Shown here: in pieces, positions 17,624 through 27,885 of the stretch | Layout: each line of letters begins with the position of its first letter | Numbering within the stretch: the first letter of the stretch is position 1 | Origin: Novipirellula artificiosorum | Lineage (GTDB): Bacteria > Planctomycetota > Planctomycetia > Pirellulales > Pirellulaceae | Reading direction: 5' to 3' | Length of the DNA: 64,000 nucleotides | NCBI RefSeq assembly: GCF_007860135.1 | Contig: NZ_SJPV01000002.1 | Span: forward strand, 646,267 to 710,266 | Made by a program: the position numbers and the translations under genes | Notes under the pieces: model-generated | Database searches by the model: none | What the model was told of the DNA's origin: nothing | The model's input: only the letters and a program-made list of their open reading frames with translations

Positions 17624-19762
17624 ATGCTTTCCTCGACCTCTGACGATGACCACCTTCGACTCGTTCAACAAGCGATTGCCGGCGACCAGGAAGCGTTTGG
17701 CCGTTTGGTTCAGGATTACGCCGGGATGGTCACCGGCATAGCCTACAGCGTGTTGGGGGATTTTGACCGTAGCGAGGATGCTGGCCAAGAAGCCTTCTTG
17801 GAAGCTTGGAAAAAACTAGATTCGCTGAAAGACCCAAATCGTTTTGGAAGTTGGGTTTGCGCGATCGCGCGGCACCGTGCGCTCGACTTAGCCCGCACGC
17901 TCGGTCGACGTGACGCGCGGACGCAGTCGGTTGGATACGATGTTTCCGTGGATCGTCACGCCGGGGCTGAAGAAATCGCAGCGAGCGAAGAGGAAAAGGC
18001 CTTGGTATGGAGCAGTCTTGATTCGCTGCCCGAAAAATACCGCGAAGTCATGGTGCTCTATTACCGTGGTGATTCCTCGGTGGCGAGAGTAGCCGAGACA
18101 CTGGGCGAGAACGAACCCACGATTCGCCAGCGTCTTGTTCGGGGCCGAGAAATGCTCAAGAGCGAGGTGGAGCGGATTGTCGAGCGGACGCTATCGGGAA
18201 CGGCACCCAAAGCAATCTTCACCGCCGCGGTGCTGGGAAGTTTACCGGGCAACGCGCATGCCGCCGTTGCGGGGATGGCTGCAGCAACGGCAAAGACGGC
18301 TTCGAGTTCGCTGGGCGGCGCAGCAGCAACGTCGAGCGGCGTTGCCATCGGCGGCGCCGCACTCGGCACGATGGGCGGACTTCTCGGTGGCTTACTTGGT
18401 GGTGGCATCGGAGCCTGGATGGGATATCGCAATTCGCCCTACGCAAGCCAAAAACGACTCATCACCCGTTATGTGTTTGCTTTCGCGGCGGTGATGCTTT
18501 GCTTTCTCGTTTCGCTATCGTTGCTGATACGAAAGCAAACGTCGGATGCACCGTTTCAGGGGAGCACCTACGCGATTGCCTTGATGAGCTTGATTTTTGG
18601 TTTCCAATTTCTGATGCTTGGCAGCGCGCTGTGGATGGGGCGGAGGTACAAGCAACTGGCGCAATCAGCCAAGCAGGCGGGGGACGCGGTGGATCCATCG
18701 GTGGCTGTGAAGCGAGGTCGATTCATCCATCAAGAGGTCCGCTGGACAAGCCAAGCGAGGTTCTTGGGACGCCCCTGGGTCGACGTTCAACGTGCAAAAA
18801 CCGATTGTGACGGAAGCGTTGAAACGCCGCTCACCGCGACCGGCTGGATCGCGATCGGTGATCGGGCCAACGGAGTGCTTCTTGGTGTCGGCAATCTCGC
18901 CCGAGGGATGATCGCCGTTGGGGCCGTCAGCTTTGGTGGAATTGCAATCGGTGGCGTCGGAGTCGGCTTAATCAGCGTTGCAGGTTTATCCATCGGCGTG
19001 ATTGGAATTGGCGGTCTTGCATTGTCCGTGATTGCGATTGCAGGCGTTGCGATTGGATTGTATGCCTACGGTGGACTGGCGGTTGGCAAGATTGCTCTTG
19101 GCGGAGCTGCATTCGGTCTCGACGGCGCACGCGGCGGCTTTGCCTGGTCGCGAGTTTACGCCGAGGGGGGTGAGGTGATTGGTGGTGCTGGCGCGGACAA
19201 GGAAATGCTGGCGGCTGCGTTCCAGCAACACGGGTTCGTCCAACTCGCCGAGGGAGGCATCAGCGGTGGGGTCATGCAATTTGGATTCGTGCTGATCGCA
19301 ATCGTTTTTCTTAGCTTCATCGTCAGCGTGGTTGCTTCGAAACGACTCGGCTATCGCCATGAGATGGACGACAAGGCGATGCGCCGCAACGACGCAGGAG
19401 CATTTTTCGGATCGTTGCTGGGGTGTACCGTGTGGGTCACGACGCTCGGCTATTCCCAGGGGCACTGGGCGACGTTCGCGTTGTCGGTCACTGTCTACGT
19501 GATCGCCGCCGGGGTATGTGCTGCCAGCTATTTCGAGACGCGTAACACCCATCGTTACTGGCTAGCTTACGGGGTCAGCTTGATCGCGATGGAAGTCGCG
19601 ACGAGTTTGTGCTTGCTGTTCGCCTGGCGATTCCTAGGGATGAGGACTTGGGAATCCCTTCATTTGGTTACCCTCTTCATCGTGCTGCAACTCGTCTTCC
19701 TCGCCCACGCAGCCATTGCTGCGATGACCACCCAATCAACTCTGCTGAAGCGCGGCAGCTAA
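17624..19762 (+). CDS. ECF sigma factor fused to a large glycine-rich membrane domain
   Basis: About 712 residues from the ATG at 17624. Residues 10-90 form sigma-70 region 2 ([16 protein letters not shown]) and about 115-172 form region 4 ([18 protein letters not shown], then a helix-turn-helix ending [10 protein letters not shown]). After about 190 comes a long extension: an Ala/Gly-rich hydrophobic stretch (195-255), two helices near 270-325, a Gly-rich periodic array of short hydrophobic units (400-490), and four further helices toward the C terminus. Long C-terminal extensions are known for planctomycete ECF groups; the membrane part may sense envelope state or tether the sigma (inference). 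The 3' end overlaps purF by 27 bp. Confidence 0.85.
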   Translation: MLSSTSDDDHLRLVQQAIAGDQEAFGRLVQDYAGMVTGIAYSVLGDFDRSEDAGQEAFLEAWKKLDSLKDPNRFGSWVCAIARHRALDLARTLGRRDARTQSVGYDVSVDRHAGAEEIAASEEEKALVWSSLDSLPEKYREVMVLYYRGDSSVARVAETLGENEPTIRQRLVRGREMLKSEVERIVERTLSGTAPKAIFTAAVLGSLPGNAHAAVAGMAAATAKTASSSLGGAAATSSGVAIGGAALGTMGGLLGGLLGGGIGAWMGYRNSPYASQKRLITRYVFAFAAVMLCFLVSLSLLIRKQTSDAPFQGSTYAIALMSLIFGFQFLMLGSALWMGRRYKQLAQSAKQAGDAVDPSVAVKRGRFIHQEVRWTSQARFLGRPWVDVQRAKTDCDGSVETPLTATGWIAIGDRANGVLLGVGNLARGMIAVGAVSFGGIAIGGVGVGLISVAGLSIGVIGIGGLALSVIAIAGVAIGLYAYGGLAVGKIALGGAAFGLDGARGGFAWSRVYAEGGEVIGGAGADKEMLAAAFQQHGFVQLAEGGISGGVMQFGFVLIAIVFLSFIVSVVASKRLGYRHEMDDKAMRRNDAGAFFGSLLGCTVWVTTLGYSQGHWATFALSVTVYVIAAGVCAASYFETRNTHRYWLAYGVSLIAMEVATSLCLLFAWRFLGMRTWESLHLVTLFIVLQLVFLAHAAIAAMTTQSTLLKRGS

Positions 19763-21349
19763 TTGTTCGTAGGTGCGTTTGGCATCGATCTTGCTGCCGC
19801 GATTGTCCAAGGCGATTTGATAGAGGTGTTGTCCGCATTCGGTCGGGTAGTTGCCGGTCACACACGCTCGGCAGAGACTGCTTTCCTCCAAACCAATCGC
19901 TCGGGCAATCGCGCTGACGGGCAAATACCTCAACGTATCGGCGCCCAGGTCGTCCGCCAATTTTTGTTGAGCTTCATCCGTCAAATTGCCGCTGACACCA
20001 AAGTATTTTGGCGCGATCAACTGGTCGATCGTACTCATGTCGATCCCGTAGAAGCATGGCGCGACGATGGGCGGACAGGCGACACGAACGTGAATCTCCT
20101 TCGCCCCACCGACTTCACGGATCCGATCCAACAACACATTCATGGTCGTGCTGCGGACAATCGAATCTTCGACCAAGATCACGCGTTTGCCTTCGAGCAC
20201 TTCTCGAAGCGGCGTGTACTTGGTCGCCGCTTTCGCTTTCCTCGCTCGCCCCCCTTCGATGAAGGTTCGGCCAGCGTAGCGATTTCGAATCAATCCTTCG
20301 CGACAAGGGATCGACAATTTGTACGCCATCGCGTCGGCTGCCGCTTTGCTGGTGTCGGGAACCGGAACGATGATCGTATCTTCATCATCAAGCGGGACAC
20401 GACCAAGCTCTCGTTCCGCACGAGCGAGCTCTTCACCCAAGTGAGTGCGGCTAAGGTAAACGCTGCGGTCATCGAGCGTGCTGGCGACGTTCGCGAAGTA
20501 AATCCATTCAAAGAAGCAATGGGCTGGCGATTTTGTTTGGGCAAACTGTTCCAGCCGAAAACCATCTTCCGGATCAATGATGATGGCATGTCCGGGCGGC
20601 AACGATTTGATTTGGTCGTCCGAAAAACCGAGATTCAACAAGGCGACGCTTTCGCTCGCAGCGGCGAACAGTGGACCGTCGTTGACATAGCACATCGGCT
20701 TGATCCCCAAGGGGTCTCGGGCAACGATCATTTCGCCTTCGGCGGTCAGCAGCGCGATGCTGTACGCTCCGTCGAACCCAGCCGTGGTTTGACGCAGCAC
20801 ATCGATCCAATCAATTCGACCAGGTGATTGACTGAGCAACCGACCGAACTCATGAAGAATGATCTCGGTATCGGTGTCGAGCGTCAGATGGTGGTCCCCA
20901 TCGGCCAACAGCCGTTCTTTGAGCAGTCCGTAGTTAGCCAATTGGCCATTAAAACCAAAGCTAAACCACTTTCGTTTGTGTATGTGTTTTCGTTCGAAGG
21001 GTTGAGCGTAACTACGGTCGTCTTGGCCGCAGGTGGCGTAGCGAACATGGCCAATCGCAGCTCGACCGGCCAATTGCCGCATCAACGATTCACATTTGGC
21101 GCGGTGGTTGAGCCGGAAAACTTCGGTGACGGTCCCCACATCTTTGAGCGTCCGCAGCAGTGAGGGTCGGTCGGGGTCAAAAGTAGTCATGCCGGCGGCC
21201 AATTGACCGCGATTTTGGATATCCAACAACATCCGTGGCAGCAGCCGCGAAATGTGCCGAGGTCCGTCAGACGTACACATTTGGCTTCGGCCGCGACCAG
21301 AAAGATGGTAAATCGCAGCAACACCACATTCGTGATGCAATTCGCTCAT
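19736..21349 (-). CDS. purF: Amidophosphoribosyltransferase
   Basis: First enzyme of de novo purine synthesis: PRPP plus glutamine give 5-phosphoribosylamine. From the ATG at 21349 it has 537 residues; a 7-residue propeptide precedes the N-terminal nucleophile Cys8 (HHECGVAAI). The class II glutaminase domain runs to about 270 ([26 protein letters not shown]). The PRPP loop [13 protein letters not shown] is at about 390-402. Cysteines in [18 protein letters not shown] and SLCRACVTG match the four 4Fe-4S ligands of the Bacillus type. The glutaminase domain carries some unusual insertions. It is convergent with the sigma-factor gene. Confidence 0.92.
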   Translation of the reverse strand: MSELHHECGVAAIYHLSGRGRSQMCTSDGPRHISRLLPRMLLDIQNRGQLAAGMTTFDPDRPSLLRTLKDVGTVTEVFRLNHRAKCESLMRQLAGRAAIGHVRYATCGQDDRSYAQPFERKHIHKRKWFSFGFNGQLANYGLLKERLLADGDHHLTLDTDTEIILHEFGRLLSQSPGRIDWIDVLRQTTAGFDGAYSIALLTAEGEMIVARDPLGIKPMCYVNDGPLFAAASESVALLNLGFSDDQIKSLPPGHAIIIDPEDGFRLEQFAQTKSPAHCFFEWIYFANVASTLDDRSVYLSRTHLGEELARAERELGRVPLDDEDTIIVPVPDTSKAAADAMAYKLSIPCREGLIRNRYAGRTFIEGGRARKAKAATKYTPLREVLEGKRVILVEDSIVRSTTMNVLLDRIREVGGAKEIHVRVACPPIVAPCFYGIDMSTIDQLIAPKYFGVSGNLTDEAQQKLADDLGADTLRYLPVSAIARAIGLEESSLCRACVTGNYPTECGQHLYQIALDNRGSKIDAKRTYEQLAAALQQS

Positions 21350-21531
21350 ATCGGGGGATTCGCGTTTTTTGGTTGCAAAAAGATCAAGAAAGCTGCCTGA
21401 AATGTACGCGGGGCTTCCAAGGTCGTCGATTCCCCACCACAATTCGCTGTTGACCCTTTCGACTCCGTTTCCCCGCAAATACGCTGCCAGAGCTCGTCTG
21501 AAAAACTGCAAAATTTGGCTCGACAAGCAGC

Positions 21532-22716
21532 ATGATGGACCCCTTCACGATGCCTTCATCCGACCCCAGCTTGATTCAACATCGCAAAGCCGCCATCGAT
21601 CGCGCCCGCAGCGTCGTGGTCAAAGTCGGCACCAGCGTTCTGACCGCCCAAGACGGCAGCCTCGACCGAGAACGCATCGATTTGCTCTCCGCGCAGCTTT
21701 GCCGTATCGCGGATTCGGGACGCCAAGTGGTAATGGTCAGTAGCGGAGCGGTCGGCGCCGGTATTGGCAAATTAGGGCTTTCTCATCGACCGACGGGATT
21801 GGCTCAATTACAAGCCTGCGCGGCGATTGGTCAAACCCACTTGATCCAGGCCTATGAATCTGGGTTGACGCCGCGAGGTCGGCATGCGGCACAGGTCTTG
21901 TTGACCGCCACCGACCTGCGTCGTCGGAGTGGCTATTTGCACGTTCGCAACGCGCTAACTCAAATCCACGAATTCGGGGCCATCGCGGTGATCAACGAAA
22001 ACGATTCGGTCGCCGTCGCGGAATTGATGACGACGTTTGGCGACAACGACCGACTCGCCGCTCACGTCGCGGGACTGCTCAGCGACACGTTGATGATCAT
22101 CTTGTCAGACGTGGACGGATTGTACGACGGTCCGCCCGACGACCCCAACAGCCAGCGCATCGAGTTGGTGGAATCACTGAGCGAATCGATTTTGGCCTTG
22201 GCGGAAGACCATCGCGGCGGCATGAGCAAAGGAGGGATGGCCAGCAAATTGGAGGCGGTCACCATCGCAACGTCGCATGGGCACACCGCCATCATCGGAC
22301 CGGGCCGGGACGATGCGGTGCTCGATAAGATTTTTGCGTGCAAGCCCATCGGAACACTGTTCTTGCCCACCGAGAAATCCATCCGCGGCCGCCGTCGCTG
22401 GATCGGCAGCTCCGCCCCGGTTGCCGGAACCTTGCATCTCGACCGCGGAGCCGCCACGGCGGTACGCGAAAATGGCAGCAGTTTGTTGGCGGTCGGGATT
22501 ACCTCCGTCACGGGCTCGTTTCAACAAGGCGCGGTCGTGTCGCTCGTCGATCCGGCGAATGTTGAAATCGCTCGTGGCCTATGCAACTACACTTCGACCG
22601 AGGTCAGCCGGATCCTAGGCCAAACCAGTGACCACATTGAGGAAGTCCTGGGAAAATGCCCCTACGAGAATGTGGTGCATCGCAACAACTTGGTCTTAAG
22701 CGGAATGGGTGACTAG
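21532..22716 (+). CDS. proB: Glutamate 5-kinase
   Basis: A 394-residue ProB catalysing the first step of proline synthesis, ATP-dependent phosphorylation of glutamate. The amino-acid kinase domain (about 22-270) shows [32 protein letters not shown] and [12 protein letters not shown], plus the [14 protein letters not shown] loop. The C-terminal PUA domain (about 290-385) is present. An alternative ATG 18 nt downstream is equally possible. It overlaps the convergent hydrolase gene by 4 nt. Confidence 0.95.
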   Translation: MMDPFTMPSSDPSLIQHRKAAIDRARSVVVKVGTSVLTAQDGSLDRERIDLLSAQLCRIADSGRQVVMVSSGAVGAGIGKLGLSHRPTGLAQLQACAAIGQTHLIQAYESGLTPRGRHAAQVLLTATDLRRRSGYLHVRNALTQIHEFGAIAVINENDSVAVAELMTTFGDNDRLAAHVAGLLSDTLMIILSDVDGLYDGPPDDPNSQRIELVESLSESILALAEDHRGGMSKGGMASKLEAVTIATSHGHTAIIGPGRDDAVLDKIFACKPIGTLFLPTEKSIRGRRRWIGSSAPVAGTLHLDRGAATAVRENGSSLLAVGITSVTGSFQQGAVVSLVDPANVEIARGLCNYTSTEVSRILGQTSDHIEEVLGKCPYENVVHRNNLVLSGMGD

Positions 22717-24005
22717 CGGTTGTTCGGCTCTCGGAGCAATCCTCGAATGTACTCCGGAAAACCTCGCATCTCGCTCGGCGACTCGCCAGGGCCGATCACG
22801 AGCGGACCGTGTTGGACTTTGGGGCACAAGCCGTGGCTACCGCGAACGAGCGAGGGATCGAGCGGAATCACATCCATCGCATAGCGCAATCCCAACTTCT
22901 TTCGTACCAACTTGCGCATCGCGCGTAGCTTGCTCGTCATGAACAATTCACACGGGTCGTAACCCGGCTTGCGATGAATGTCGACCGTACGCGCAAAATC
23001 GGGGGCAAGCGAATCGTCAAACCAATAATAGTATGCAAACCAAGCATTCGGTTTGGCTAATGCAATCAATTCACCACTTCGCGGATGATCCAATTCGATC
23101 TGCTCAGGCCGAACGACTTGATCGACTCCATCGATCGACTTCAACATCGCCTCCACTTCGAAGACCTTCTCCGGCTGGCGAACGTAAACGTGAGCAAGTT
23201 GGTGGTCGCAGACGGCAAAAGCCTCGCACTCACCGGGCATCAGCATTTCTCCAAACGGCCCGTTCCGAACGGTCAGCCATCCGGCTTCCCGAAGGCTGCG
23301 ATTGATCAGGATCGGCTGATCGACCGGAACAAGCCCATATTCGGAAACCACCACCACGCGTGCGTCGATCGCATGGGCAGCATCAATCACCTTCTTGGCG
23401 CAGTCGTCCACTTCACGTACTCGATCGAGACTGGGCTTCGCCAATCGCTGGAAGTCGTAATCGAGGTGAGGCAGATAGACGAACGAAAGCGTTGGTTGCT
23501 TCTCACGCAGCACGATTGCTGCGGCGTCGGCAATCCACTGGGAACAGGCCAGCCCTGCGCCCGGCCCCCAAAACGAAAAGAAAGGAAATTTGCCAAGCCG
23601 GGCAGTCAAGTTGCAATCGGTATGATCGAGAATGTCGAACACTTTTGATCCATCACAACCGTAATGCGGCTTCGGCGTCGCGCTGTATTGAACGCCCGAG
23701 GATTGATTGAACCACCAAAACAATTTTGCAGTCTCAATACCCTCGTAAAGTTTTGTACCTTGAATCAAGGAATTGGCTTGTTGCCAAAAACGCACTTCTT
23801 GGGTGTCGCGATAATACCAACCGTTCCCAACGATCCCGTGATCACGAGGCGACAAACCGGTCAGCATGGTTGCTTGACACGTCGCCGTCACCGCGGGCAA
23901 CGGGCTTTTCCAAGGCGAAGCCTTCCCCACGGCCGCCAGGTTCGGAGCTGCGTGAAGCAGCGAGGGAGTCATCCCGACGACGTTGATCACGCAAACCCGA
24001 TTCAC
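22713..24005 (-). CDS. Alkaline-phosphatase-superfamily hydrolase (nucleotide pyrophosphatase/phosphodiesterase type)
   Basis: About 430 residues from a GTG at 24005, two nucleotides after the stop of the upstream transporter gene; a longer in-frame start would lie inside that gene. The chain begins NRVCVINVVGMTPSLL. The nucleophile region PAVTATCQATMLTGLSPRDHGIVGN matches the NPP/phosphodiesterase branch, with the catalytic Thr in the TATCQ element. Metal-ligand segments PHLDYDFQ, VVSEYGLV and SHGLCPK are visible. It probably hydrolyses a phosphodiester; the substrate is unknown. It is tightly coupled to the symporter gene. Confidence 0.85.
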   Translation of the reverse strand: MNRVCVINVVGMTPSLLHAAPNLAAVGKASPWKSPLPAVTATCQATMLTGLSPRDHGIVGNGWYYRDTQEVRFWQQANSLIQGTKLYEGIETAKLFWWFNQSSGVQYSATPKPHYGCDGSKVFDILDHTDCNLTARLGKFPFFSFWGPGAGLACSQWIADAAAIVLREKQPTLSFVYLPHLDYDFQRLAKPSLDRVREVDDCAKKVIDAAHAIDARVVVVSEYGLVPVDQPILINRSLREAGWLTVRNGPFGEMLMPGECEAFAVCDHQLAHVYVRQPEKVFEVEAMLKSIDGVDQVVRPEQIELDHPRSGELIALAKPNAWFAYYYWFDDSLAPDFARTVDIHRKPGYDPCELFMTSKLRAMRKLVRKKLGLRYAMDVIPLDPSLVRGSHGLCPKVQHGPLVIGPGESPSEMRGFPEYIRGLLREPNNR

Positions 24006-24007
24006 CG

Positions 24008-25768
24008 CTACTTCACCCGTACTAACTTGCCGCTTTGGTACTTCTTCCAATACGAATCAAGCTGCCGCTTGACGATCCCGCTGAGCAGGAAAACACCGAG
24101 CAAGTTCGGAAAGCTCATGCCCAGAATCATCAGGTCACTGAAAGCCAAAATGTTGCCTCGCGTGACAATCGACCCAAGCACCGTGAACGCCAAGAACAAC
24201 CCTTTGTAGATCAGCGAGGTGCGAACACCGAATAATTCGACCCAGCACCGCTCGCCATAATACGACCAACTGATGCACGTCGAGTAGGCAAACAAAACCA
24301 CGGCAACATAAAGGATATAGCGAAACCAATCATGGCCACCATTCACGAAGGCAAACAAGGTCACTTTGGCTCCTTGGTCGTTCGCGATCGCGTCGGCCAT
24401 TTCGGGCGCCTCGTAGGCTCCCGTGACAACGACCACAAGCGATGTGATGGTGCAGACAACAACGGTATCGATAAAGGGCTCCAAGAGCGCGACGATCCCC
24501 TCGCTGACCGGCTCATCGGTTTTGGCAGCCGAGTGGGCGATCGCGGCGGACCCAACACCCGCTTCGTTACTGAACACGGCACGCTTGATTCCGATCACAA
24601 GGACGCCGAGAAAGCCACCATACATTGCCCGAGGTGAAAAGGCCTCGCTGACAATCGTCGCAACCGCGGTGGGGATTTCTGTCACATTGTGCAGCAAGAT
24701 ATAGAGGGCTGCGAGGACATAAGCGACACACATGAACGGAACAATTTTCCCCGCGACGGCACCAATGCTCTTGATCCCGCCGATGATCACGACCCCGACG
24801 CCAACCGCCATCGCCAAACCGTAGATCCATGGCATGGTTTGCAGAAAGGAAACGTCGTCACGAATCGCTTCAAGCGATTGGCCGACCTGAAAAGCATTCC
24901 CACCGCCGAAACTGGCTCCAATGCACAGCACCATAAACAACGCGGCCAGCACACGTCCGAGGGGTTCAAGCCCAATGTCTTTGAGCCCGCTGCGCAAGTA
25001 ACGCATGGGACCGCCGAGCACATGGCCGTCCTTATCGCTCACCCGGTAAAGCTGTCCAAGCGTGCATTCGGTGAATTTGGCGGTCATCCCCAACAAACCC
25101 ACCATGATGATCCAAAGCGTGGCGCCGGGGCCGCCGGTCCCGATGGCAATCGCGACACCCGCAATGTTGCCGAGCCCGACGGTTGCCGAAAGTGCGGCTG
25201 CCAGGGCCTGGAAATGGGTCACTTCGCCGGGCTCGTCAGGCGAGTCGTAGACACCGCGAGTCAGGTCAATGGCGTGCCGAAATCCACGAAAATTGATAAA
25301 TCCCATTCGCAGCGTCAAAAACAGGCCACCTGCCAACAGCCAAACCACCACAAAGGGAATACTGGTCCCCAGCCATTGACTTGTTCCAAAATCAAAAAAC
25401 AGAACCGCTGCGACATTGTCGACGATGTACTTACCGAACGCCGCATCGATGTGCTGCATCCAATTCATCTCGGCGGCCGCAGACGAACCCTCGTCCGAAA
25501 CAACCTCGTCCGAAACAACCTCGTCCGAAACAACCTCGTCCGAAACAACCTCGTCCGAAACAACCTCGTCCGAAACAACCTCGTCCAGCGACGGTTCCGC
25601 CGGCAACTCAAACACCTCGGACGATTCATCCGGCGAATCGACTTGACCGTAGGCCGTTGTTGGGGCCAAGAGCGTCGACAAGCCAATCAAGAAACCGGCA
25701 ACCACCAGCAAGACGCTGCCGCTGGACGGATACCGACTTGAAAACGCGGGTTTTTCAGGCTCTTTCAT
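24008..25768 (-). CDS. Sodium:alanine symporter (AGCS family) with an acidic N-terminal repeat
   Basis: A 586-residue amino-acid:cation symporter of the AGCS family. The ATG at 25768 gives a signal-like hydrophobic segment ending near TTAYGQ. About 30 residues of tandem SDEVV repeats follow, then the permease core with about ten helices. ALSATVGLGNIAGVAIAIGTGGPGA and GMTAKFTECTLGQ are AGCS signatures, and AVFSNEAGVGSAAIAHSAAKTDEPV is the second one. The family normally has 450-540 residues; the excess is the N-terminal leader and repeat. It is the first gene of a two-gene unit with the hydrolase. Confidence 0.9.
   Translation of the reverse strand: MKEPEKPAFSSRYPSSGSVLLVVAGFLIGLSTLLAPTTAYGQVDSPDESSEVFELPAEPSLDEVVSDEVVSDEVVSDEVVSDEVVSDEVVSDEGSSAAAEMNWMQHIDAAFGKYIVDNVAAVLFFDFGTSQWLGTSIPFVVVWLLAGGLFLTLRMGFINFRGFRHAIDLTRGVYDSPDEPGEVTHFQALAAALSATVGLGNIAGVAIAIGTGGPGATLWIIMVGLLGMTAKFTECTLGQLYRVSDKDGHVLGGPMRYLRSGLKDIGLEPLGRVLAALFMVLCIGASFGGGNAFQVGQSLEAIRDDVSFLQTMPWIYGLAMAVGVGVVIIGGIKSIGAVAGKIVPFMCVAYVLAALYILLHNVTEIPTAVATIVSEAFSPRAMYGGFLGVLVIGIKRAVFSNEAGVGSAAIAHSAAKTDEPVSEGIVALLEPFIDTVVVCTITSLVVVVTGAYEAPEMADAIANDQGAKVTLFAFVNGGHDWFRYILYVAVVLFAYSTCISWSYYGERCWVELFGVRTSLIYKGLFLAFTVLGSIVTRGNILAFSDLMILGMSFPNLLGVFLLSGIVKRQLDSYWKKYQSGKLVRVK
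25491..25580. repeat. Six tandem 15-bp units inside the symporter gene
   Basis: Six identical 15-bp units (TCGTCCGAAACAACC on the plus strand) run from 25491 to 25580, followed by a partial unit. On the coding (minus) strand they encode SDEVV repeats in the N-terminal region of the AGCS symporter. The units are identical at nucleotide level, which points to recent slippage and likely copy-number variation between strains. They are in frame and direct, with no spacers. Confidence 0.95.
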
Positions 25769-26088
25769 GTCAATCTTTAGATGGGGCGGAGGATTTTCGC
25801 ATACAACGACACCGACAAGAGCGTCCAAACGATCGTTGGTTGACAGACCAGACGACCTGTTTCACAGGAAGCTGACCGATATCGTAGCAGATTCGCGCTC
25901 CATTGGCCCAGAACCGCCGCACTGAGCATCAAAAGAATGTCCGACGAACTCCCACCACGACGAGAAAACGACGCTTAGCATCGCGTGAACAACAAGTGAC
26001 GACTTTGGTAGATGGGGATGAAATGCTCGCTGCAGAGTAAAACCAAGTGATATCTAACTTCCCCTGATTTCACTCGGAGCAACGAGCA
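25769..26088. other. Intergenic gap upstream of symporter
   Basis: No gene is supported in these 320 nt. They should hold the minus-strand promoter of the symporter gene and, at the right end, what appears to be the leader of the IS110-type remnant at 26089. Confidence 0.4.
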
Positions 26089-26166
26089 ATGTCGAAAATA
26101 ACCTATCACGTCGGACTGGACTATCACCAACACAGCTCGTTTCTGGCCTTCGCCGAGAAGGGGCTA
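26089..26166 (+). pseudogene. IS110-family transposase 5' remnant
   Basis: The first roughly 25 codons read MSKITYHVGLDYHQHSSFLA, which matches the start of IS110/IS116-type DEDD transposases (YxGLDxH/S-K, the first catalytic Asp in the LDYH segment). After about codon 26 the frame turns into the antisense of the neighbouring lipoprotein gene and all similarity ends. So only about 78 bp of a roughly 1-kb transposase gene remains, abutting the stop codon of the lipoprotein gene. Confidence 0.6.
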
Positions 26167-26167
26167 C

Positions 26168-26332
26168 CTACCGCTCAAAGTCAGGGTCCCCGGCAGCCAT
26201 CGCGTCCGCCTCGGCGAGCGCAGCTTCGTAATCGTCAAGCGCTTGTTGGTCTGCGTCACCGACAACGTTCGTTGGGCCAGAGCCACCGCAACCGACGAAG
26301 AAAAGGCAACCAACGAGTATCCAGTATTTCAT
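26168..26332 (-). CDS. Small lipoprotein downstream of DUF1559 gene
   Basis: A 54-residue protein from the ATG at 26332. It has a short hydrophobic signal (KYWILVGCLFFVGCGGSG) with a lipobox-like FVGC and a short acidic mature part (DDYEAALAEADAMAAGDPDFER). Planctomycete DUF1559 genes are often followed by such tiny lipoproteins, and this one lies 97 nt downstream of one on the same strand. The exact role is unknown. Confidence 0.65.
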   Translation of the reverse strand: MKYWILVGCLFFVGCGGSGPTNVVGDADQQALDDYEAALAEADAMAAGDPDFER

Positions 26333-26429
26333 TATTCTGTCCTTGTCGTATCCATTGTTGTTGAAGTTGAAATCACGCTGGGCGAAAGCCGCTCCAGCGT
26401 TTGATAGAGGGTCACTAGCAAAGTAGCGA

Positions 26430-27677
26430 CTAGAAAGAAGCCTCGACCGTTTCCTTGGCCGCTCGAGATCCCAGCGAGCCCCACAAACCATAGGGACTTT
26501 TGCTGCCCGGCGTAGGCGAACCGGCACGGTGCGATACCTGTGGCGCTTGACTGTTCCCAGCTTCAATGGAATCGGTAATGAACTTGACCGCACCGTCACC
26601 CATCAAAACGTGAACCCCGCCTTGGTGCCGACTCGACGGTGGTGCAACGACGTCACGGTGATCTCGACCGTCGGAGCAAAGCTCTCGGTTTGGCGCAAGA
26701 ACCGTGTGCATCTGGGAGTAGGGTGGCATGTAGTCATGCCAGCGGAAACCGCGTCCCCAACCCGCATTCTTGGTCAAACCGTTTGGGTCCCAATACAGTG
26801 GGCGGGTCGAGTCGACATAGGGCTCTGCGTAGGACGGGTTCAATCGGCATTGGTTCTTTTCGTTCGGTGCCGCGTGGGCTCCCGTGTTCGTCGGAACCGT
26901 GGTCCGTTTATCATTTTCGCCGAGGTCGGTGGCAATCTCACCACACATGATCGTGTTCGACAATCCATCAAAGACATCGCGAAATCTCATCTGGCGCCCG
27001 TTGACAAACATCCCACGCTGAGACCCGTTGGATGCGGTGGCATGTGCGTTGTCGACCGAGTACGGGAACGTCACACTCGGGTCGGATCCGAACTCGTCGA
27101 CGTTGAGGTACATGTCGCGCGAGTGGACTGCTGAATCACCCTCGCATGCGGCGTAGTTGGTTCGGCCAAGAGCAGGCAGCCCGACGCCGGGGTCACTGGG
27201 GCATCGCAGCGTGGGCATCTCGGTTCCCCATGGCGGATACTGAACTCGGTCGGGATGAGGCCCCATCGACTGCCAGGGTGGTGTTTTGGTGCTGCCGTTC
27301 GCATTGTAGCCGAGCGGGTTGGAGATTTGCTCCCACAATGCTTGTTGCTCGAAGAAAGGTGTCAGCCCGACGAGAAACGAAAGACGCATGTTGCTCGAAA
27401 TTTCACGTCCAGGGTTCGTATCCCAGGGGTCTCGGCCCTCGGGGATGTACGTGCCTGTAGCCTGCATGGGCAACGCACTGAATGCAGAGTGGTAATTATG
27501 GATTGCCAACCCAATTTGCTTGACGTTATTGCTGCAACTCATGCGGCGAGCGGCCTCGCGAGCCGCCTGCACCGCTGGCAGTAGCAACCCAACCAAGACA
27601 CCGATGATCGCGATGACCACCAGCAATTCGACCAGCGTAAACGCGCTGCGTCTATTGCCAATCTTGTTTGTACACAT
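26430..27677 (-). CDS. DUF1559 prepilin-type N-terminal domain protein
   Basis: A 415-residue protein of the planctomycete-specific DUF1559 family. The type IV prepilin cleavage/methylation motif is at the start (RSAFTLVELLVVIAIIGVLV), followed by LLPAVQAAREAARRMSC and NNVKQIGLAIHNYHS. Near the C terminus the H-x-GG-x-V-x-ME/G-D-G motif reads HQGGVHVLMGDGAVKFI. These pseudopilin-like proteins occur in dozens of copies per genome; they are probably exported and processed by prepilin peptidase, with unknown function. The gene is followed by a tiny lipoprotein gene. Confidence 0.96.
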   Translation of the reverse strand: MCTNKIGNRRSAFTLVELLVVIAIIGVLVGLLLPAVQAAREAARRMSCSNNVKQIGLAIHNYHSAFSALPMQATGTYIPEGRDPWDTNPGREISSNMRLSFLVGLTPFFEQQALWEQISNPLGYNANGSTKTPPWQSMGPHPDRVQYPPWGTEMPTLRCPSDPGVGLPALGRTNYAACEGDSAVHSRDMYLNVDEFGSDPSVTFPYSVDNAHATASNGSQRGMFVNGRQMRFRDVFDGLSNTIMCGEIATDLGENDKRTTVPTNTGAHAAPNEKNQCRLNPSYAEPYVDSTRPLYWDPNGLTKNAGWGRGFRWHDYMPPYSQMHTVLAPNRELCSDGRDHRDVVAPPSSRHQGGVHVLMGDGAVKFITDSIEAGNSQAPQVSHRAGSPTPGSKSPYGLWGSLGSRAAKETVEASF

Positions 27678-27885
27678 GTGAGAAATCTCCGGAAGGAAGA
27701 AGGAATTGGCCTTTGCAAAGATGCAAAGTCTATACGACTCCTTTTTTACCTGATATCCAGGCGTCGAGGGGCGTTTTCTTTAAGCGTCGTTGGACAATAT
27801 TTAGAAAAACACTTCGATCTCGATCGAAAACCTAATGAGGTGCACAGGTGTCGACACTCCAGCTGAGTGGATCCCGCCTGGACTG

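Noticed and set aside
19763..20827. 354-codon plus-strand frame after the sigma-factor gene
   Set aside because: Antisense of purF, whose catalytic motifs are all on the minus strand.
25491..25580. Possible CRISPR-like repeat array
   Set aside because: The units are 15 bp, directly adjacent, in frame and without spacers; they encode an amino-acid repeat.
24689..25741. 350-codon plus-strand frame
   Set aside because: Antisense to the AGCS symporter; composition is Arg/His/Gln-rich as expected for a shadow frame.
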